From: Deltaproteobacteria bacterium
Lineage (GTDB): Bacteria > Desulfobacterota > Desulfobulbia > Desulfobulbales > Desulfobulbaceae
Length of the DNA stretch: 57,637 nt
NCBI GenBank assembly: GCA_024278495.1
Contig: JAJRTB010000074.1
Location: 1-57,637 of the forward strand
Reading direction: 5' to 3'
Shown here: piece by piece, positions 44,257 through 54,036 of the stretch
How the letters are laid out: each line of letters starts with the position of its first letter
Position numbering within the stretch: position 1 is the first letter of the stretch
Made by a program: the position numbers and the translations under genes
Notes under the pieces: model-generated
Told to the model about the DNA's origin: nothing
What the model saw: only the letters and a program-made list of their open reading frames with translations
Databases searched by the model: none

Positions 44257-44283
44257 ACACACATTTCCGTCACGGGTTCAGGA
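44257..44283. repeat. Second dispersed repeat family, copy 1
   Basis: This 27-base segment (core CCGTCACGGGTTCAGGA) matches 53671-53697 at 23 of 27 positions. It sits between the minus-strand dCMP deaminase and HD-GYP genes. Confidence 0.6.
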
Positions 44284-44305
44284 ATAAGAATGCTCCGGGA
44301 CGGCG

Positions 44306-44791
44306 TCAGAAGGTCAGGGTAATGGATTTGCGTTCCGGGACAAAACGGCGGTAGGGGATACCTGCCCGGTCCAGCATGATCTTGGAGGCCCTGACCAGGT
44401 CGGTGTCCCGGTACTTGTCCGAGAGGTAGATGATCTCCCGGATGCCCGACTGGATAATGACCTTGGTGCACTCGTTGCAGGGAAAGAGGGCCACGTAGAT
44501 GCGGGCTCCCCGCAGGTCGGCGGTGATGGAGTTGAGCACCGCGTTCAACTCGGCGTGGCAGACGTACGGATACTTGGTGTCGAGAAAATCGCCCTGACGG
44601 GCCCAGGGCAGTTCATCGTCCGAGCAGCCCCAGGGGAACCCGTTGTAGCCGACGCCGATGATCTTGTTCTGCTCATCGGCCACGCAGGCCCCGACCTGGG
44701 TATTGGGGTCTTTTGAGCGCTGACCCGAGAGCAGGGCAACGGCCATGAAGTATTCATCCCAGGAAAGGTAATCAGTTCGTTTGCCGCTCAT
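44306..44791 (-). CDS. dCMP deaminase (ComEB-like)
   Basis: 161 residues of the cytidine/deoxycytidylate deaminase family. The zinc site is seen in CHAELNAVLN (His and catalytic Glu) and PCNECTK (two Cys). The N-terminus DYLSWDEYFMAVALLSGQRS and DPNTQVGACVAD, with VGYNGFPWGCSDDELPW, match dCMP deaminases, which turn dCMP into dUMP for dTTP synthesis. The Gram-positive homologue is named ComEB. The start overlaps the stop of the upstream hydrolase gene by ATGA on the minus strand. Confidence 0.92.
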   Translation of the reverse strand: MSGKRTDYLSWDEYFMAVALLSGQRSKDPNTQVGACVADEQNKIIGVGYNGFPWGCSDDELPWARQGDFLDTKYPYVCHAELNAVLNSITADLRGARIYVALFPCNECTKVIIQSGIREIIYLSDKYRDTDLVRASKIMLDRAGIPYRRFVPERKSITLTF

Positions 44792-45648
44792 GTCTGTTCC
44801 GTGTTCAGGTGGGGCCCTGACTTCTGTCTCTGTTTACGGTTCTGACGCCAGGTGTTGGCGCCGGTTACCTTGTCAATAAATCTTCTGATCGTTTCAAAGT
44901 AGAGACTGCCGCCCATCATGATCATGGTGTTGTGGTCGGCGCCGGGGATGACCTGCAGCTCCTTGGCGCGGGCGCTTGAGGCGCTGTGCAACTCTTCCGC
45001 GTGCCGGAGCGGGATCAGGGCGTCTCTCTGGCCGTGCATGAGAAGGGTTGGCAGGGTTGTTGCCTTGATTTTGGCAAGATTGTTGAAACAGTCTTCCTCA
45101 GTCAGCCCGAGCCTTTCCAGGTCAACCCCCAGGGTGCGGGCCAGGGCGATGGTCCCGGCAAAACCGCTTTCAATGATGAGCCCGCCGACCTCCTCCTGGT
45201 AGGCTGCTGCCAGGTCAATGGCGTTGGCGCTGCCCAGCGATCGCCCCATGATGAACAGCGGGCCGGAAAATCCCCCGGCCGTCAGCCATTGGCGCAACTC
45301 CTTATACAGGACATGACCGTCGGTGATGATGGTGCTGGCCAGGGGCGTTCCGCTGCTCCAGCCGTAGCCGCGATAGTCGACAATCAGGAAATTCAGGTTC
45401 AGGGCGGTATAGCGCGGGCCGATATCATCGTAGTCGGGAACCGTCTCGCCGTTGCCGTGGAAAAAGAGAATGACCGGGGCAGCCGGGTCGGCCGTGAACA
45501 GGCGGCAGCCGATCACAGCCTGGTCGTCCACCCGGATATCAATATCACGGGCCCCGTCAGGCGGCGCGGTCCGGCCGGTCCGGCGCGGATAAAAGAGCAA
45601 CTGCAGGATTTCGGGTCGGTCTAGTTTTTCAGGTAGCGGCATGGTCAT
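44788..45648 (-). CDS. Alpha/beta hydrolase
   Basis: 286 residues with the alpha/beta hydrolase pattern: VILFFHGNGETVPDYDDIGP (oxyanion region), VDYRGYGWSSGTP, the nucleophile elbow GRSLGSANAID, LLMHGQRDALIPLRHAEELH for the acid residue, and GADHNTMI for the catalytic His. It looks like the YfhR/BEM46-like cytoplasmic group. Substrate unknown. The C-terminus is basic. It overlaps the dCMP deaminase gene and lies 21 bases after a small membrane protein gene, within a long minus-strand run. Confidence 0.88.
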   Translation of the reverse strand: MTMPLPEKLDRPEILQLLFYPRRTGRTAPPDGARDIDIRVDDQAVIGCRLFTADPAAPVILFFHGNGETVPDYDDIGPRYTALNLNFLIVDYRGYGWSSGTPLASTIITDGHVLYKELRQWLTAGGFSGPLFIMGRSLGSANAIDLAAAYQEEVGGLIIESGFAGTIALARTLGVDLERLGLTEEDCFNNLAKIKATTLPTLLMHGQRDALIPLRHAEELHSASSARAKELQVIPGADHNTMIMMGGSLYFETIRRFIDKVTGANTWRQNRKQRQKSGPHLNTEQT

Positions 45649-45668
45649 GGTCAGGCGTTGATACGGGT

Positions 45669-45884
45669 TCAGGAACCGCCCCGGCGCAGGAGCTTGAGAA
45701 CAAGCAGGATCAGGGGCGCAAGGTGGAAGAAGAGATCAAAGATGTCAACGGGTTTGCGCAGGTTCCCGTGCAGGAGCATGCGCAGTTTTTCAACCAGGTG
45801 AGGCTCCGGCACAAAGGGGGCCAGGCCCAGGAAAACCGCGGCAATGATGAGCAGGGACAGGGGAATCCTCTCAAGCCATTCCAT
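45669..45884 (-). CDS. Small hydrophobic membrane protein
   Basis: 71 residues from the ATG at 45884, preferred because it avoids overlap with the upstream gene and an AGGTG lies 5 bases before it; ATG 45911 would add 9 residues. Two hydrophobic segments (about residues 6-22 and 48-62) flank a conserved-looking loop PEPHLVEKLRMLLHGNLRKP. Proteins of this type occur in many proteobacteria and are sometimes labelled RND transporter by similarity, without proof. Function unknown. Confidence 0.7.
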   Translation of the reverse strand: MEWLERIPLSLLIIAAVFLGLAPFVPEPHLVEKLRMLLHGNLRKPVDIFDLFFHLAPLILLVLKLLRRGGS

Positions 45885-45892
45885 GTGGGCAC

Positions 45893-46720
45893 CTAGAGCG
45901 TTGAACGCCATTGTTTCTTGGGGATATCAAGGGTCTGGGTGATCTGGACCGCGGTTTCCTCGATGGATTTGTTGTCGGTCTCCACAACGGGAATATTGTA
46001 TTTCAGAAATATCTGCCGGGCCTGGTTCAGCTCGTTGGTACAGGTGGACATGCGGGCATACCTGCTGCCGCTGTACCGTTTTTCCCTGATCTTGTGGAGC
46101 AGTTGGGCCGAGCAGGTCAGTCCGATCACCTTTCTTTTGTTGCGGATGATCTCCTGCGGCAGTTCGTAACTGTCCAGGTTTTCGGCGGTGAGCGGGAAGT
46201 TGGCGGTCTTGATGCCCATGTGCGTGGCGATGTAGATACTGACCGGGGTCTTGCCGGAACGCGATACGCCCACCAGGATAATCTCGGCCTCGTCATATTC
46301 GCCGGTCCGGGTGCCGTCGTCGTGTTCCATGGAGAAATGAATGGCCTCGGCCCGTTTGGCCAGGGCCACGTCGTTGGTGGAACGGGAGTAGCCCGGCACC
46401 CGCAGAGCCTTTGCCTCCAGCAGGCTCTCAAGCCGGTCCAGCAGGTCGCCGAAAATATCGATGAACTCCACCTCGGTGGAGTCAAAGATGCGGCGGATCT
46501 CCTCATTCAAAATGGTGCAGAAGAGGAGAGGCCGCCTGCCGCCGGACTCCTCCATGATATACTCCATGGCCCGCTCGGCATCGGCGGTGGTCTTGATAAA
46601 GGGCAGCTTCTCTTCGTGGAACCTGATCTCCTGGAACTGGCAGAGCAGGGCCTGGCCCATTTCCTCGGCCAGCAGGGCCGTTGAACCTGAAATGTAGTAA
46701 ACGTCCTTGGCTGTCCACAT
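45893..46720 (-). CDS. ppsR: Pyruvate, water dikinase (PEP synthase) regulatory protein
   Basis: 275 residues of the bifunctional kinase/pyrophosphorylase family (DUF299). The P-loop GVSRSGKTPVSIYIATHMGI and the pattern YYISGSTALLAEEMGQALL at the N-terminus, STNDVALAKRAEAI in the middle and RYARMSTCTNELNQA near the end are diagnostic. It inactivates PEP synthase by ADP-dependent phosphorylation and reactivates it with phosphate, controlling gluconeogenesis. The related regulator of PPDK has the same fold, so the exact target (PpsA or PpdK) is not settled by sequence. Confidence 0.92.
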   Translation of the reverse strand: MWTAKDVYYISGSTALLAEEMGQALLCQFQEIRFHEEKLPFIKTTADAERAMEYIMEESGGRRPLLFCTILNEEIRRIFDSTEVEFIDIFGDLLDRLESLLEAKALRVPGYSRSTNDVALAKRAEAIHFSMEHDDGTRTGEYDEAEIILVGVSRSGKTPVSIYIATHMGIKTANFPLTAENLDSYELPQEIIRNKRKVIGLTCSAQLLHKIREKRYSGSRYARMSTCTNELNQARQIFLKYNIPVVETDNKSIEETAVQITQTLDIPKKQWRSTL

Positions 46721-46729
46721 TGTTCCGGT

Positions 46730-46996
46730 TCAACCCAGGTCGCGCTTATGGCAGAACAGGCAGCGGTACTTGGGCGGATGACTCTCGGGCAGGGGATACA
46801 CCCCGTCCTTGCCGTGGCATTCACCGCAGAATTTTTCCGCCTGTTTCTTTTTCATGTCCATGAACCGTTCGTGGTGTTCATCATGGGGCAGGTGGGCGGT
46901 GGTTTCCGGCGGCGCGTTCCAGAGAAAGAGAAACACGCCGACGCAGAAAAGAACAAAAAGAACGTTGTAGACAATGGTTTTCTGTTTGCGGGTCAT
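46730..46996 (-). CDS. Small membrane-anchored two-haem cytochrome c
   Basis: 88 residues. A single N-terminal helix (IVYNVLFVLFCVGVFLFLW) anchors a short periplasmic part with two c-type haem motifs, CGECH and CLFCH, and a few extra histidines (HLPHDEHHER, SHPPKYR) that can act as axial ligands. It is a compact electron carrier; its redox partner is not encoded next to it. The gene ends 9 bases before ppsR and probably shares its transcript. A perfect palindrome lies about 50 bases upstream (47048-47064). Confidence 0.85.
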   Translation of the reverse strand: MTRKQKTIVYNVLFVLFCVGVFLFLWNAPPETTAHLPHDEHHERFMDMKKKQAEKFCGECHGKDGVYPLPESHPPKYRCLFCHKRDLG

Positions 46997-47047
46997 TGGG
47001 GTTCTGCCTTTGTCGGATTTTGTTTCCGGGGGAATGATACTGTTTAC

Positions 47048-47064
47048 TCAGATTTCTAATCTGA
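47048..47064. promoter_or_regulatory. Palindrome upstream of the two-haem cytochrome gene
   Basis: TCAGATT-TCT-AATCTGA is a perfect 7-bp dyad 51 bases before the minus-strand ATG (46996). It could be an operator or a short leader hairpin. Confidence 0.4.
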
Positions 47065-47138
47065 CATTTCTCCAGCCTGAAAATCAAGCAATTATTGTCG
47101 GATTCGCGCCTTTTTACGGAACCGGAAAACTCGCGGGG

Positions 47139-49187
47139 TCAGCGGGCGATAACCTTGTCCGAGGCGAGGGGGGCGCAGCAGCGCTTGAGAAAGGTTGCCC
47201 GGGCCTGGTCGTCGTAGACCGCGTCCACCCTGAGGATGCCGATGATTTTGGGTTCTGATTCAAGCAGTTGGCCGGTGACCGGATGGGGGCTGGGGGGAAT
47301 GTCCCGGTAGCAGATGAATTCCGCTCCGGGCCTGACGCCCTGTCTGGCGCCGGCATCGATGATGACCTGGTTTTCATGCACCTCGGTAATTGAGCCCCTG
47401 ATAACAGGGAACTCCCGGCTGCAGCCTTGTGCCAGGTCCCGGAAGAGGATATCGGGAACCTCCTGGTCCGTGCTCCAGGAAAAGGCATCGTTTGTGAGCA
47501 TGATCGAACCGGTCGCCGTGTCAACGAGCCGGCTCACGAGTTCGACACCTTCCCGGTGCCGGATGAGCATTGTGGTCAACACCGCCCGAACTCCGAGTTG
47601 TCGGCCGAGTTCCGCGGCCCGGGCCGGGTTCAGGTAGAAGGCGCCCTGGTCGTCAGGCAGGGTTGGCATTTGCGGCAGCGGCAGCAGGTTGAACCGCCCC
47701 TCCTGCGCAAAGGCATCAAAAAGGCGCTCCTGCAGGAGCCCTGCTGGCGGCAGACTGCCTGGCTGTCGTTGACCAGGGGGCGCCACGGCAAGGGTCAGCC
47801 GCTGTTGCTTGCGCATTATTTCTGGTACGGCACGATGGATGATAATGGTTTCTACCGTCTTGTTGCCGTATTCGTCTTCGGCCTGAAACACAAAGGGGTT
47901 CGGCCCGGGCCGCAGTTTCCTGCGCAGGGAAAAATAGATTGTGCGACCGTTGCGGACCAGGATTGATCTGTTGTTGAGGGTGAGAGCGGTCACCATGGAG
48001 GTGTCGCTGACCATGCCCTTGAGCGCCAGGATTTCCTGAAACGAGGTCAGGCCCGACTCAAGGCCCCGCAGCTGGATGATCGGCCCTGTCGTATCGGTTG
48101 AAGCGTTTTCCGGGTCTGGCGGCGGGATTTTTTGTGTGCCGTCATCCTTTGCCCGGGCGTCCTGGTCCGGCAGGGAGTCGTTGAGCAGATCCGGTTCGTT
48201 ATGCCGGACAACGGCCCGGGTGATGTTGCCGGTTCGGTCACCGGCCAGGACGGTAATGGGGCCGTCCGGCAGAAGCACGTTAAAGGTGTATCCCCTGGCC
48301 CGGCCGGACACCGGCCAGTGCCTGCGGTTAATCTGGATCAGCGAGACCGCGGTGTCGTCGGCAGCCCCGCCCTTGAGGGTGACGCCGGCGTCGACGGCCG
48401 TGATCGAATCGATGTTGATCTGCGGCCCCTGCAGGTCACGGTACAATTCAAGAGTCCGGACGGTTGATTTGCCGGAGAGGTCAGCGGCTTCCACCCGGAT
48501 GGCATTGTCTCCCTCGACCAGGGGCACCTCCACCTCGAAATATTTTTCCGGCACGACCGGATCCAGGGTAAGGAGTTTCTCTCCGACCCGGATCGCCGCA
48601 AGAAAGGTGTCGTCGGATGCCCTGCCCCGGACAACAAGGCTGAACGCGTTGGTCAACTTTTTGCCCGAGCTGCGGTTCAGGGCAAGTTCCGGCGGGTGCA
48701 GGTCGCTGCCGTTCCTTTTGATAATCGCGCCCCTGGTTCTGGTCAGCCAGGCCCGGGCCCTGGCGCTGGGGGCGGTGTCAAGGGAGCGCTCCAGCTCCCT
48801 GGCGGCCTCCTCGAATCTGCGCTGCCGGTACAGGAGAATGCCCAGTTCCCGGTGGGGAAAATAGTCTGTCAGGGAACTGCCGGTGGTACGGATATGCCAC
48901 TGGTCATCGGGCCGGTCTTCAATGGCCTGGCTGAAATCCTCCGTGGCCCGGCGGTCGTTCCCGGCCAGAACATGGGCCAGGCCCCGCGCGTAATATTCCC
49001 ACCATTGGCCGGTAAACGGGGTGTCTTGCGGGTCGGGCCGGGCATGTTTCCGGACCGGGTGTCCGTCGTTGCCGGCGCAGCCGCCAAAGAGCAGGGCGAG
49101 GATGAGGGTGATGACAAGAAGGCCGGCCCGGAGCGGAGGCGATCGCAGCGGCGGGAGAGTGAAAACGTGCATCGCGGACGTAAGCAT
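47139..49187 (-). CDS. Large lipoprotein with TPR, Ig-like and CsgG-like parts
   Basis: 682 residues from the ATG at 49187; an upstream GTG (49247) and a later ATG (49172) are also open, and no start has a strong ribosome site. A signal peptide ends in a lipobox (ALLFGGC), so it should be lipidated. Residues from about 45 to 165 carry TPR-like repeats (YYARGLAHVLAGNDRRATED, FEEAARELERSL). The middle has two Ig-like or adhesion-type beta domains (VPLVEGDNAIRVEAADLSGK; RKLRPGPNPFVFQAEDEYGN). The C-terminal 220 residues resemble the CsgG/FlgT-type fold (LAELGRQLGVRAVLTTMLIR-like stretch and GARQGVRPGAEF). It is likely an envelope protein; no exact family was recognised. Confidence 0.78.
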   Translation of the reverse strand: MLTSAMHVFTLPPLRSPPLRAGLLVITLILALLFGGCAGNDGHPVRKHARPDPQDTPFTGQWWEYYARGLAHVLAGNDRRATEDFSQAIEDRPDDQWHIRTTGSSLTDYFPHRELGILLYRQRRFEEAARELERSLDTAPSARARAWLTRTRGAIIKRNGSDLHPPELALNRSSGKKLTNAFSLVVRGRASDDTFLAAIRVGEKLLTLDPVVPEKYFEVEVPLVEGDNAIRVEAADLSGKSTVRTLELYRDLQGPQINIDSITAVDAGVTLKGGAADDTAVSLIQINRRHWPVSGRARGYTFNVLLPDGPITVLAGDRTGNITRAVVRHNEPDLLNDSLPDQDARAKDDGTQKIPPPDPENASTDTTGPIIQLRGLESGLTSFQEILALKGMVSDTSMVTALTLNNRSILVRNGRTIYFSLRRKLRPGPNPFVFQAEDEYGNKTVETIIIHRAVPEIMRKQQRLTLAVAPPGQRQPGSLPPAGLLQERLFDAFAQEGRFNLLPLPQMPTLPDDQGAFYLNPARAAELGRQLGVRAVLTTMLIRHREGVELVSRLVDTATGSIMLTNDAFSWSTDQEVPDILFRDLAQGCSREFPVIRGSITEVHENQVIIDAGARQGVRPGAEFICYRDIPPSPHPVTGQLLESEPKIIGILRVDAVYDDQARATFLKRCCAPLASDKVIAR

Positions 49188-49201
49188 GCGGGCTGTCCGG
49201 G

Positions 49202-49801
49202 TTACCCGGCGTGTGTCTGGAGAAAGTCGAGCAGGGCCGCGTGCCACCTGTCCGGGTCGTCCAGGTAGCAGGGATGGGGGGCGCCTTCGATGATTACCTT
49301 TGTCGACCCGGCAACACTGTTGTGCAAAAGGTCGCAGTCGGCCAGGGGGGAAACCTGGTCCTCGCCGCCCCAGACCAGCAGAGTGGGGATCGTGATTTTG
49401 GCCAGGTTCTTCCTGTTCTCTTCAACCCCGACCGCGCCGACCAGGACTAGGGCCCGGACCCGGTCCGGCCGGCTGATGGTGAATTCCAGGGCGGTGCGGC
49501 CGCCCATGGAAGGGCCGATCAGGGTGATTGATGAAAAGGCGTTGGCCTCCAGAAAGCGGGCCAGGGTCTCGACCGGGGCAATGTCGCAGGCCGGTGATTT
49601 CCCAAAGCCCGGCATGTCGACGGCCACGGCGTGAAATCCGGCCTCGGCCAGGCAGGCCAGGGTGCCGGTTTCCCGCCATGTTTCGGCCTGGAATTTCATG
49701 CCGTGCAGAAGAAGAACAGGCGGTTTGTCCGGGGGACCTGTTTCCAGAAAATGGAGTGCGCAGGTGTCGATGGTCGTGGTTTTTGCCTGTATCTCAGTCA
49801 T
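49202..49801 (-). CDS. Alpha/beta hydrolase (small, ABHD14/CIB-like)
   Basis: 199 residues. VLLLHGMKFQAETWRETGTL has the oxyanion HG, VDMPGFGKSP follows, the nucleophile elbow is GPSMGGRTALE, the acid is in VWGGEDQVSP and the catalytic His in GAPHPCYLDDP. The short length and the early HGMKFQAETW motif resemble the ABHD14/CIB group of serine hydrolases. No signal peptide, so it is cytoplasmic. The substrate is unknown. It ends 14 bases before the lipoprotein start. Confidence 0.88.
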   Translation of the reverse strand: MTEIQAKTTTIDTCALHFLETGPPDKPPVLLLHGMKFQAETWRETGTLACLAEAGFHAVAVDMPGFGKSPACDIAPVETLARFLEANAFSSITLIGPSMGGRTALEFTISRPDRVRALVLVGAVGVEENRKNLAKITIPTLLVWGGEDQVSPLADCDLLHNSVAGSTKVIIEGAPHPCYLDDPDRWHAALLDFLQTHAG

Positions 49802-49880
49802 GGGGAACCTCCTGTTTTTTGGTCTGGCGCAAGGTATCCGCTCACGGCGGGGGGTGTCAAGGGCCGGTTTTCCGCGGTCT

Positions 49881-50909
49881 TTACAGGGACAGCTGTTTCT
49901 GGAAATCGACCAGCCGCAGCCGCAGCATCACCAGCAGCGATTCCATCAGCAGGGTGCAGACCGTTGGGCCGAGACCGGAGAGATCAACGATCTCCCGGTG
50001 ACGGCGCTGTTTTTTAAGCATCTTCGTTATCTCATAGGCCGGATAGTCCGGATCGATGATGGTCCGGGCCACGGCCCGGCCCGAGACAATGGCCGGGTTG
50101 ATGCCCTCGCCGGTCAGCCCCGAGGCCAGCCCTGCCGCGTCGCCCACCAGCCACCGGTTGCCGAACCGGTGGCCCCGGTAATCGTAGTTGATCAGGCCGG
50201 CCCGGCCCGGGACGCCTGTCAGGTCAAAGCCCCTTGCCGCGGCCCAGGTGACAAGCTGCTGTTTCAACCGGGCGGGCGGAGCTGTCCGGGTCGGCTGGTA
50301 GGCCCCGATTGAGACCGTGTCGCGGTGGGGGAATATCCAGCCGTAGCCGTTGCCGAAAAAATTGTGGTTGAGGTGCCATTCCATATGTTCATACCGGCCG
50401 GGTACCTGGTAGTTGATGCCGATTCCCCGGCGGACGGCGGGGATGTTCAGGGTGCGCCGCACCAGGGAAGCGCTGCCGTCGGCCCCGACCAGGTGGCTGA
50501 AGGCCAGCTCCCGTGTGTCGCCTTCGGGCGTTGTTGCCCGGAGGTGGCGCCCGGCCATGGCGGTGACCCGCCAGCCGGTCCGTACCTCGGCGCCCGCGGC
50601 CACGGCGTTTTCCAGCATCCACTGGCCCAGGTTTTCGCGGTTGACAGTGGCGATAATCGGGTCTTTTCTGCGATAGTCGATCCGTTGATGGTTTGAAAAG
50701 ATCAACTGGCGGTGAGACGTCTGCTCAAGCAGCCTGGCGGGCACTTCGCGGATCAGCCCGTCCCAGGTGATTCCGCCGCCGCAGATCTTGGGGCCGACTG
50801 TTTCTCCGCGTTCCAGAACCAGAGGGGTCAGGCCGGCCTCGGCCAGGGTCCGGGCGCAGGAAAGGCCACCCGGGCCCGCGCCGACAATGATGACGTCAAA
50901 GCGTTCCAC
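49881..50909 (-). CDS. FAD-dependent oxidoreductase, geranylgeranyl reductase family
   Basis: 342 residues. The FAD-binding GAGPGG Rossmann motif at the N-terminus (DVIIVGAGPGGLSCARTLAE), the CGGGITWDGL region and LVGDAAGLASGLTGEGINPA are the family hallmarks. Members reduce double bonds of isoprenoid chains, for example in archaeal lipids, quinones or chlorophyll. In this kind of bacterium the substrate may be a menaquinone or other polyprenyl chain, which is an inference. It lies 5 bases from the TerC-like gene upstream, so the two are cotranscribed. Confidence 0.88.
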   Translation of the reverse strand: MERFDVIIVGAGPGGLSCARTLAEAGLTPLVLERGETVGPKICGGGITWDGLIREVPARLLEQTSHRQLIFSNHQRIDYRRKDPIIATVNRENLGQWMLENAVAAGAEVRTGWRVTAMAGRHLRATTPEGDTRELAFSHLVGADGSASLVRRTLNIPAVRRGIGINYQVPGRYEHMEWHLNHNFFGNGYGWIFPHRDTVSIGAYQPTRTAPPARLKQQLVTWAAARGFDLTGVPGRAGLINYDYRGHRFGNRWLVGDAAGLASGLTGEGINPAIVSGRAVARTIIDPDYPAYEITKMLKKQRRHREIVDLSGLGPTVCTLLMESLLVMLRLRLVDFQKQLSL

Positions 50910-50914
50910 TGCGG

Positions 50915-51673
50915 TCAGGGTTCGCTCCCCGGAGGCGGCATGGCTGACCTGAGCCGGAGCGGTTGTGCCGCCCGCCGGTGCAGTTTCATGTTGAGGACCT
51001 CCACCATGACCGAGAAGGCCATGGCAAAATAAATATAGCCCTTGGGAATGTGAAAGGAGAGCCCCTCCGCCACCAGGGCCGTGCCGATGAGCAGCAGAAA
51101 ACTGAGCGCCAGGATTTTGAACGTCGGATGTTCCCCGATAAAGCGGCTCACCGTGCCGGCCAGAAACATCATGAACCCGACCGCGATAATGATGGCGACG
51201 ATCATGACCTCCAGGTCATCGGCCAGGCCGATGGCGGTTATGACCGAGTCCAGGGAGAAGACGATGTCAAAGATCATGATCTGGACTATGATCCCGAAAA
51301 AGGTTACCGCGCCCCTGACCGGTTGAAGAGCTTCCTCTTCGCCTTCCAGGCCGGCATGGATCTCCATGGTGCTTTTGAAAATGAGAAAGAGGCCGCCGCA
51401 GATCAGGATAAGATCGCTGCCGGATATTTCCCGGCCCATGAGCGCGAAGAGCGGATCTGTGAGCCGCATGACAAGGGAGATGGAAAAGAGCAGGGCGATC
51501 CGCATGAACATTGCCATGAACAGGCCGATGTTGCGGCCCCTTGCCTGCTGGTGTTCCGGCAGGCGGCCGGCCAGGATAGCGATGAAGATAATGTTGTCCA
51601 CCCCGAGGATGAGTTCCAGCAGGGTCAGGGTGACCAGGGCCATCCACGCTTCAGGGGAGTAGAAGATTTCCAT
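50915..51673 (-). CDS. TerC/Alx-family integral membrane protein
   Basis: 252 residues from the ATG at 51673; an upstream start (51745) would add 24 residues that do not match the family. About seven membrane helices. The conserved LELILGVDNIIFIAILAGRL and DIVFSLDSVITAIGL carry the acidic residues typical of TerC-type proteins, which are linked to tellurite resistance and, in Alx and MeeF/MeeY relatives, to manganese export. A short acidic loop EGEEEALQ follows helix 4. It may act in metal export during protein folding or oxidative stress; this is inference. Confidence 0.9.
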   Translation of the reverse strand: MEIFYSPEAWMALVTLTLLELILGVDNIIFIAILAGRLPEHQQARGRNIGLFMAMFMRIALLFSISLVMRLTDPLFALMGREISGSDLILICGGLFLIFKSTMEIHAGLEGEEEALQPVRGAVTFFGIIVQIMIFDIVFSLDSVITAIGLADDLEVMIVAIIIAVGFMMFLAGTVSRFIGEHPTFKILALSFLLLIGTALVAEGLSFHIPKGYIYFAMAFSVMVEVLNMKLHRRAAQPLRLRSAMPPPGSEP

Positions 51674-51802
51674 GGATATGATATTCCGGGAAAAGGTTTT
51701 TATGGATGCAGGTGGACGCCCCGCAGGGCAGCATGGGTGAATCATTTTGCCGGAGATCTGTTCCTGCGTGCTGCCGCCACGTTACAGGAGTATTGGCGGA
51801 TT

Positions 51803-51958
51803 TGCAAAATAGTGTAAATCCGACGCATCAGCGTTGCTACGTGTTGAATTATCGTTGTGCCCGGCTGGTGTTTCAACGTTTTACGAACGCATCGGGTATT
51901 GATGCCTTCTGTCATCACGGATACAAGGTCTGCGAATAAAAGTGCAAAATAGTGTAAA
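51803..51958. repeat. Pair of 16-bp direct repeats
   Basis: TGCAAAATAGTGTAAA occurs at 51803-51818 and again, identical, at 51943-51958, 140 bases start to start. Both lie in the gap between the divergent TerC-like gene and purA. Confidence 0.75.
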
Positions 51959-51985
51959 CTGTTTAGAAAAGCAAGCGCCGGTGTG

Positions 51986-52002
51986 GCGTAACCCGTCACA
52001 GG
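51986..52002 (-). repeat. Dispersed repeat core, inverted copy
   Basis: GCGTAACCCGTCACAGG is the reverse complement of the core CCTGTGACGGGTTACGC; the CTGTGACGGGTTACGC part is also found at 38336-38351. Confidence 0.6.
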
Positions 52003-52112
52003 TGCAGTGTGGCAGCTGTTTTCAGCGGGAGCAGAGACGGCCCCGTATCCCCCTTGTTTTCCGGGTTTCAGAGGAGACGGCCGGTCTTTGTCGCGGTTTG
52101 CTCTCAGTTTAA

Positions 52113-52141
52113 TTGACTTTTTCGATCGTGTCCGCTATATT
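52113..52141 (+). promoter_or_regulatory. Sigma-70 promoter of purA
   Basis: TTGACT (52113-52118), 17-base spacer, TATATT (52136-52141). Transcription would start near 52148, leaving a leader of about 80 bases before the purA ATG. No PurR or purine-riboswitch pattern was recognised. Confidence 0.75.
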
Positions 52142-52226
52142 TATCCGGTTTTGCGGCAGGATTACTTTTCATGGAAGAAGGTGGTCCGCCTTTTCTTTTT
52201 TTATTTTTCTACAAATCCGGGAGTAA

Positions 52227-53537
<1,311 letters not shown>

Positions 53538-53670
53538 GTCCTGAAGGGACAGGATGTCACAAAACAATGGAGAAGCAGATGTCCGGCCCTGACGGGCGGA
53601 TCGGGTGAGAACCCGTCTGGTTGAATGTGTGAACAAATATTTCACTTTTTCAGTACGTTAGTTGCCAAGA

Positions 53671-53697
53671 CACAAATTTTCGTCACAGATTCAGGAT
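53671..53697. repeat. Second dispersed repeat family, copy 2
   Basis: This 27-base segment (core TCGTCACAGATTCAGGA) matches 44257-44283 at 23 of 27 positions. It lies in the purA-rpoZ gap, which also holds a GAGA-loop hairpin (53603-53616) and the dyad GTGAA/TTCAC (53630-53646). Confidence 0.6.
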
Positions 53698-53733
53698 ACT
53701 GATTCAAGGTGGCCTAATTGGAGGAAATGAATT

Positions 53734-54012
53734 ATGGCTCGTATTACAGTTGAAGATTGTCTGGAACAGGTCGGCGATGATAACCGCTTCGCCCTGGTCC
53801 ACCTTGCCGTTGAACGTATCCGGCAGCATCGGGAAGGCGAACCTTTTCTGGTCAAGGGCAAAAACAAGGAAACCGTCATGACCCTGCGGGAGATTGCCGC
53901 GGGCCTGGTCACTTTTGACAATATCCATGAACTGCCCGGGCTTCGCAAGGCCGGTGAGATGGAAGCGCAGGAAAGCGCCGGTGATGAAAACGAAACTGAA
54001 GCGCAAGAGTAA
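53734..54012 (+). CDS. rpoZ: RNA polymerase omega subunit
   Basis: 92 residues. The start [22 protein letters not shown] and [19 protein letters not shown] are those of omega, as is the REIAAGLV helix. The C-terminus is a variable acidic tail. Omega helps assemble RNA polymerase and takes part in ppGpp response together with DksA, which has a homologue two genes downstream. GGAGG 10 bases upstream of the ATG provides the ribosome site. spoT, often next to rpoZ, is not here. Confidence 0.93.
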   Translation: MARITVEDCLEQVGDDNRFALVHLAVERIRQHREGEPFLVKGKNKETVMTLREIAAGLVTFDNIHELPGLRKAGEMEAQESAGDENETEAQE

Positions 54013-54036
54013 CGGAACCCTGGAAGTATTGATGCA

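Noticed and set aside
51742-51999. 85-residue minus-strand frame before purA
   Set aside because: It spans the repeats and dyads of the control region, has no ribosome site and no recognisable domain.
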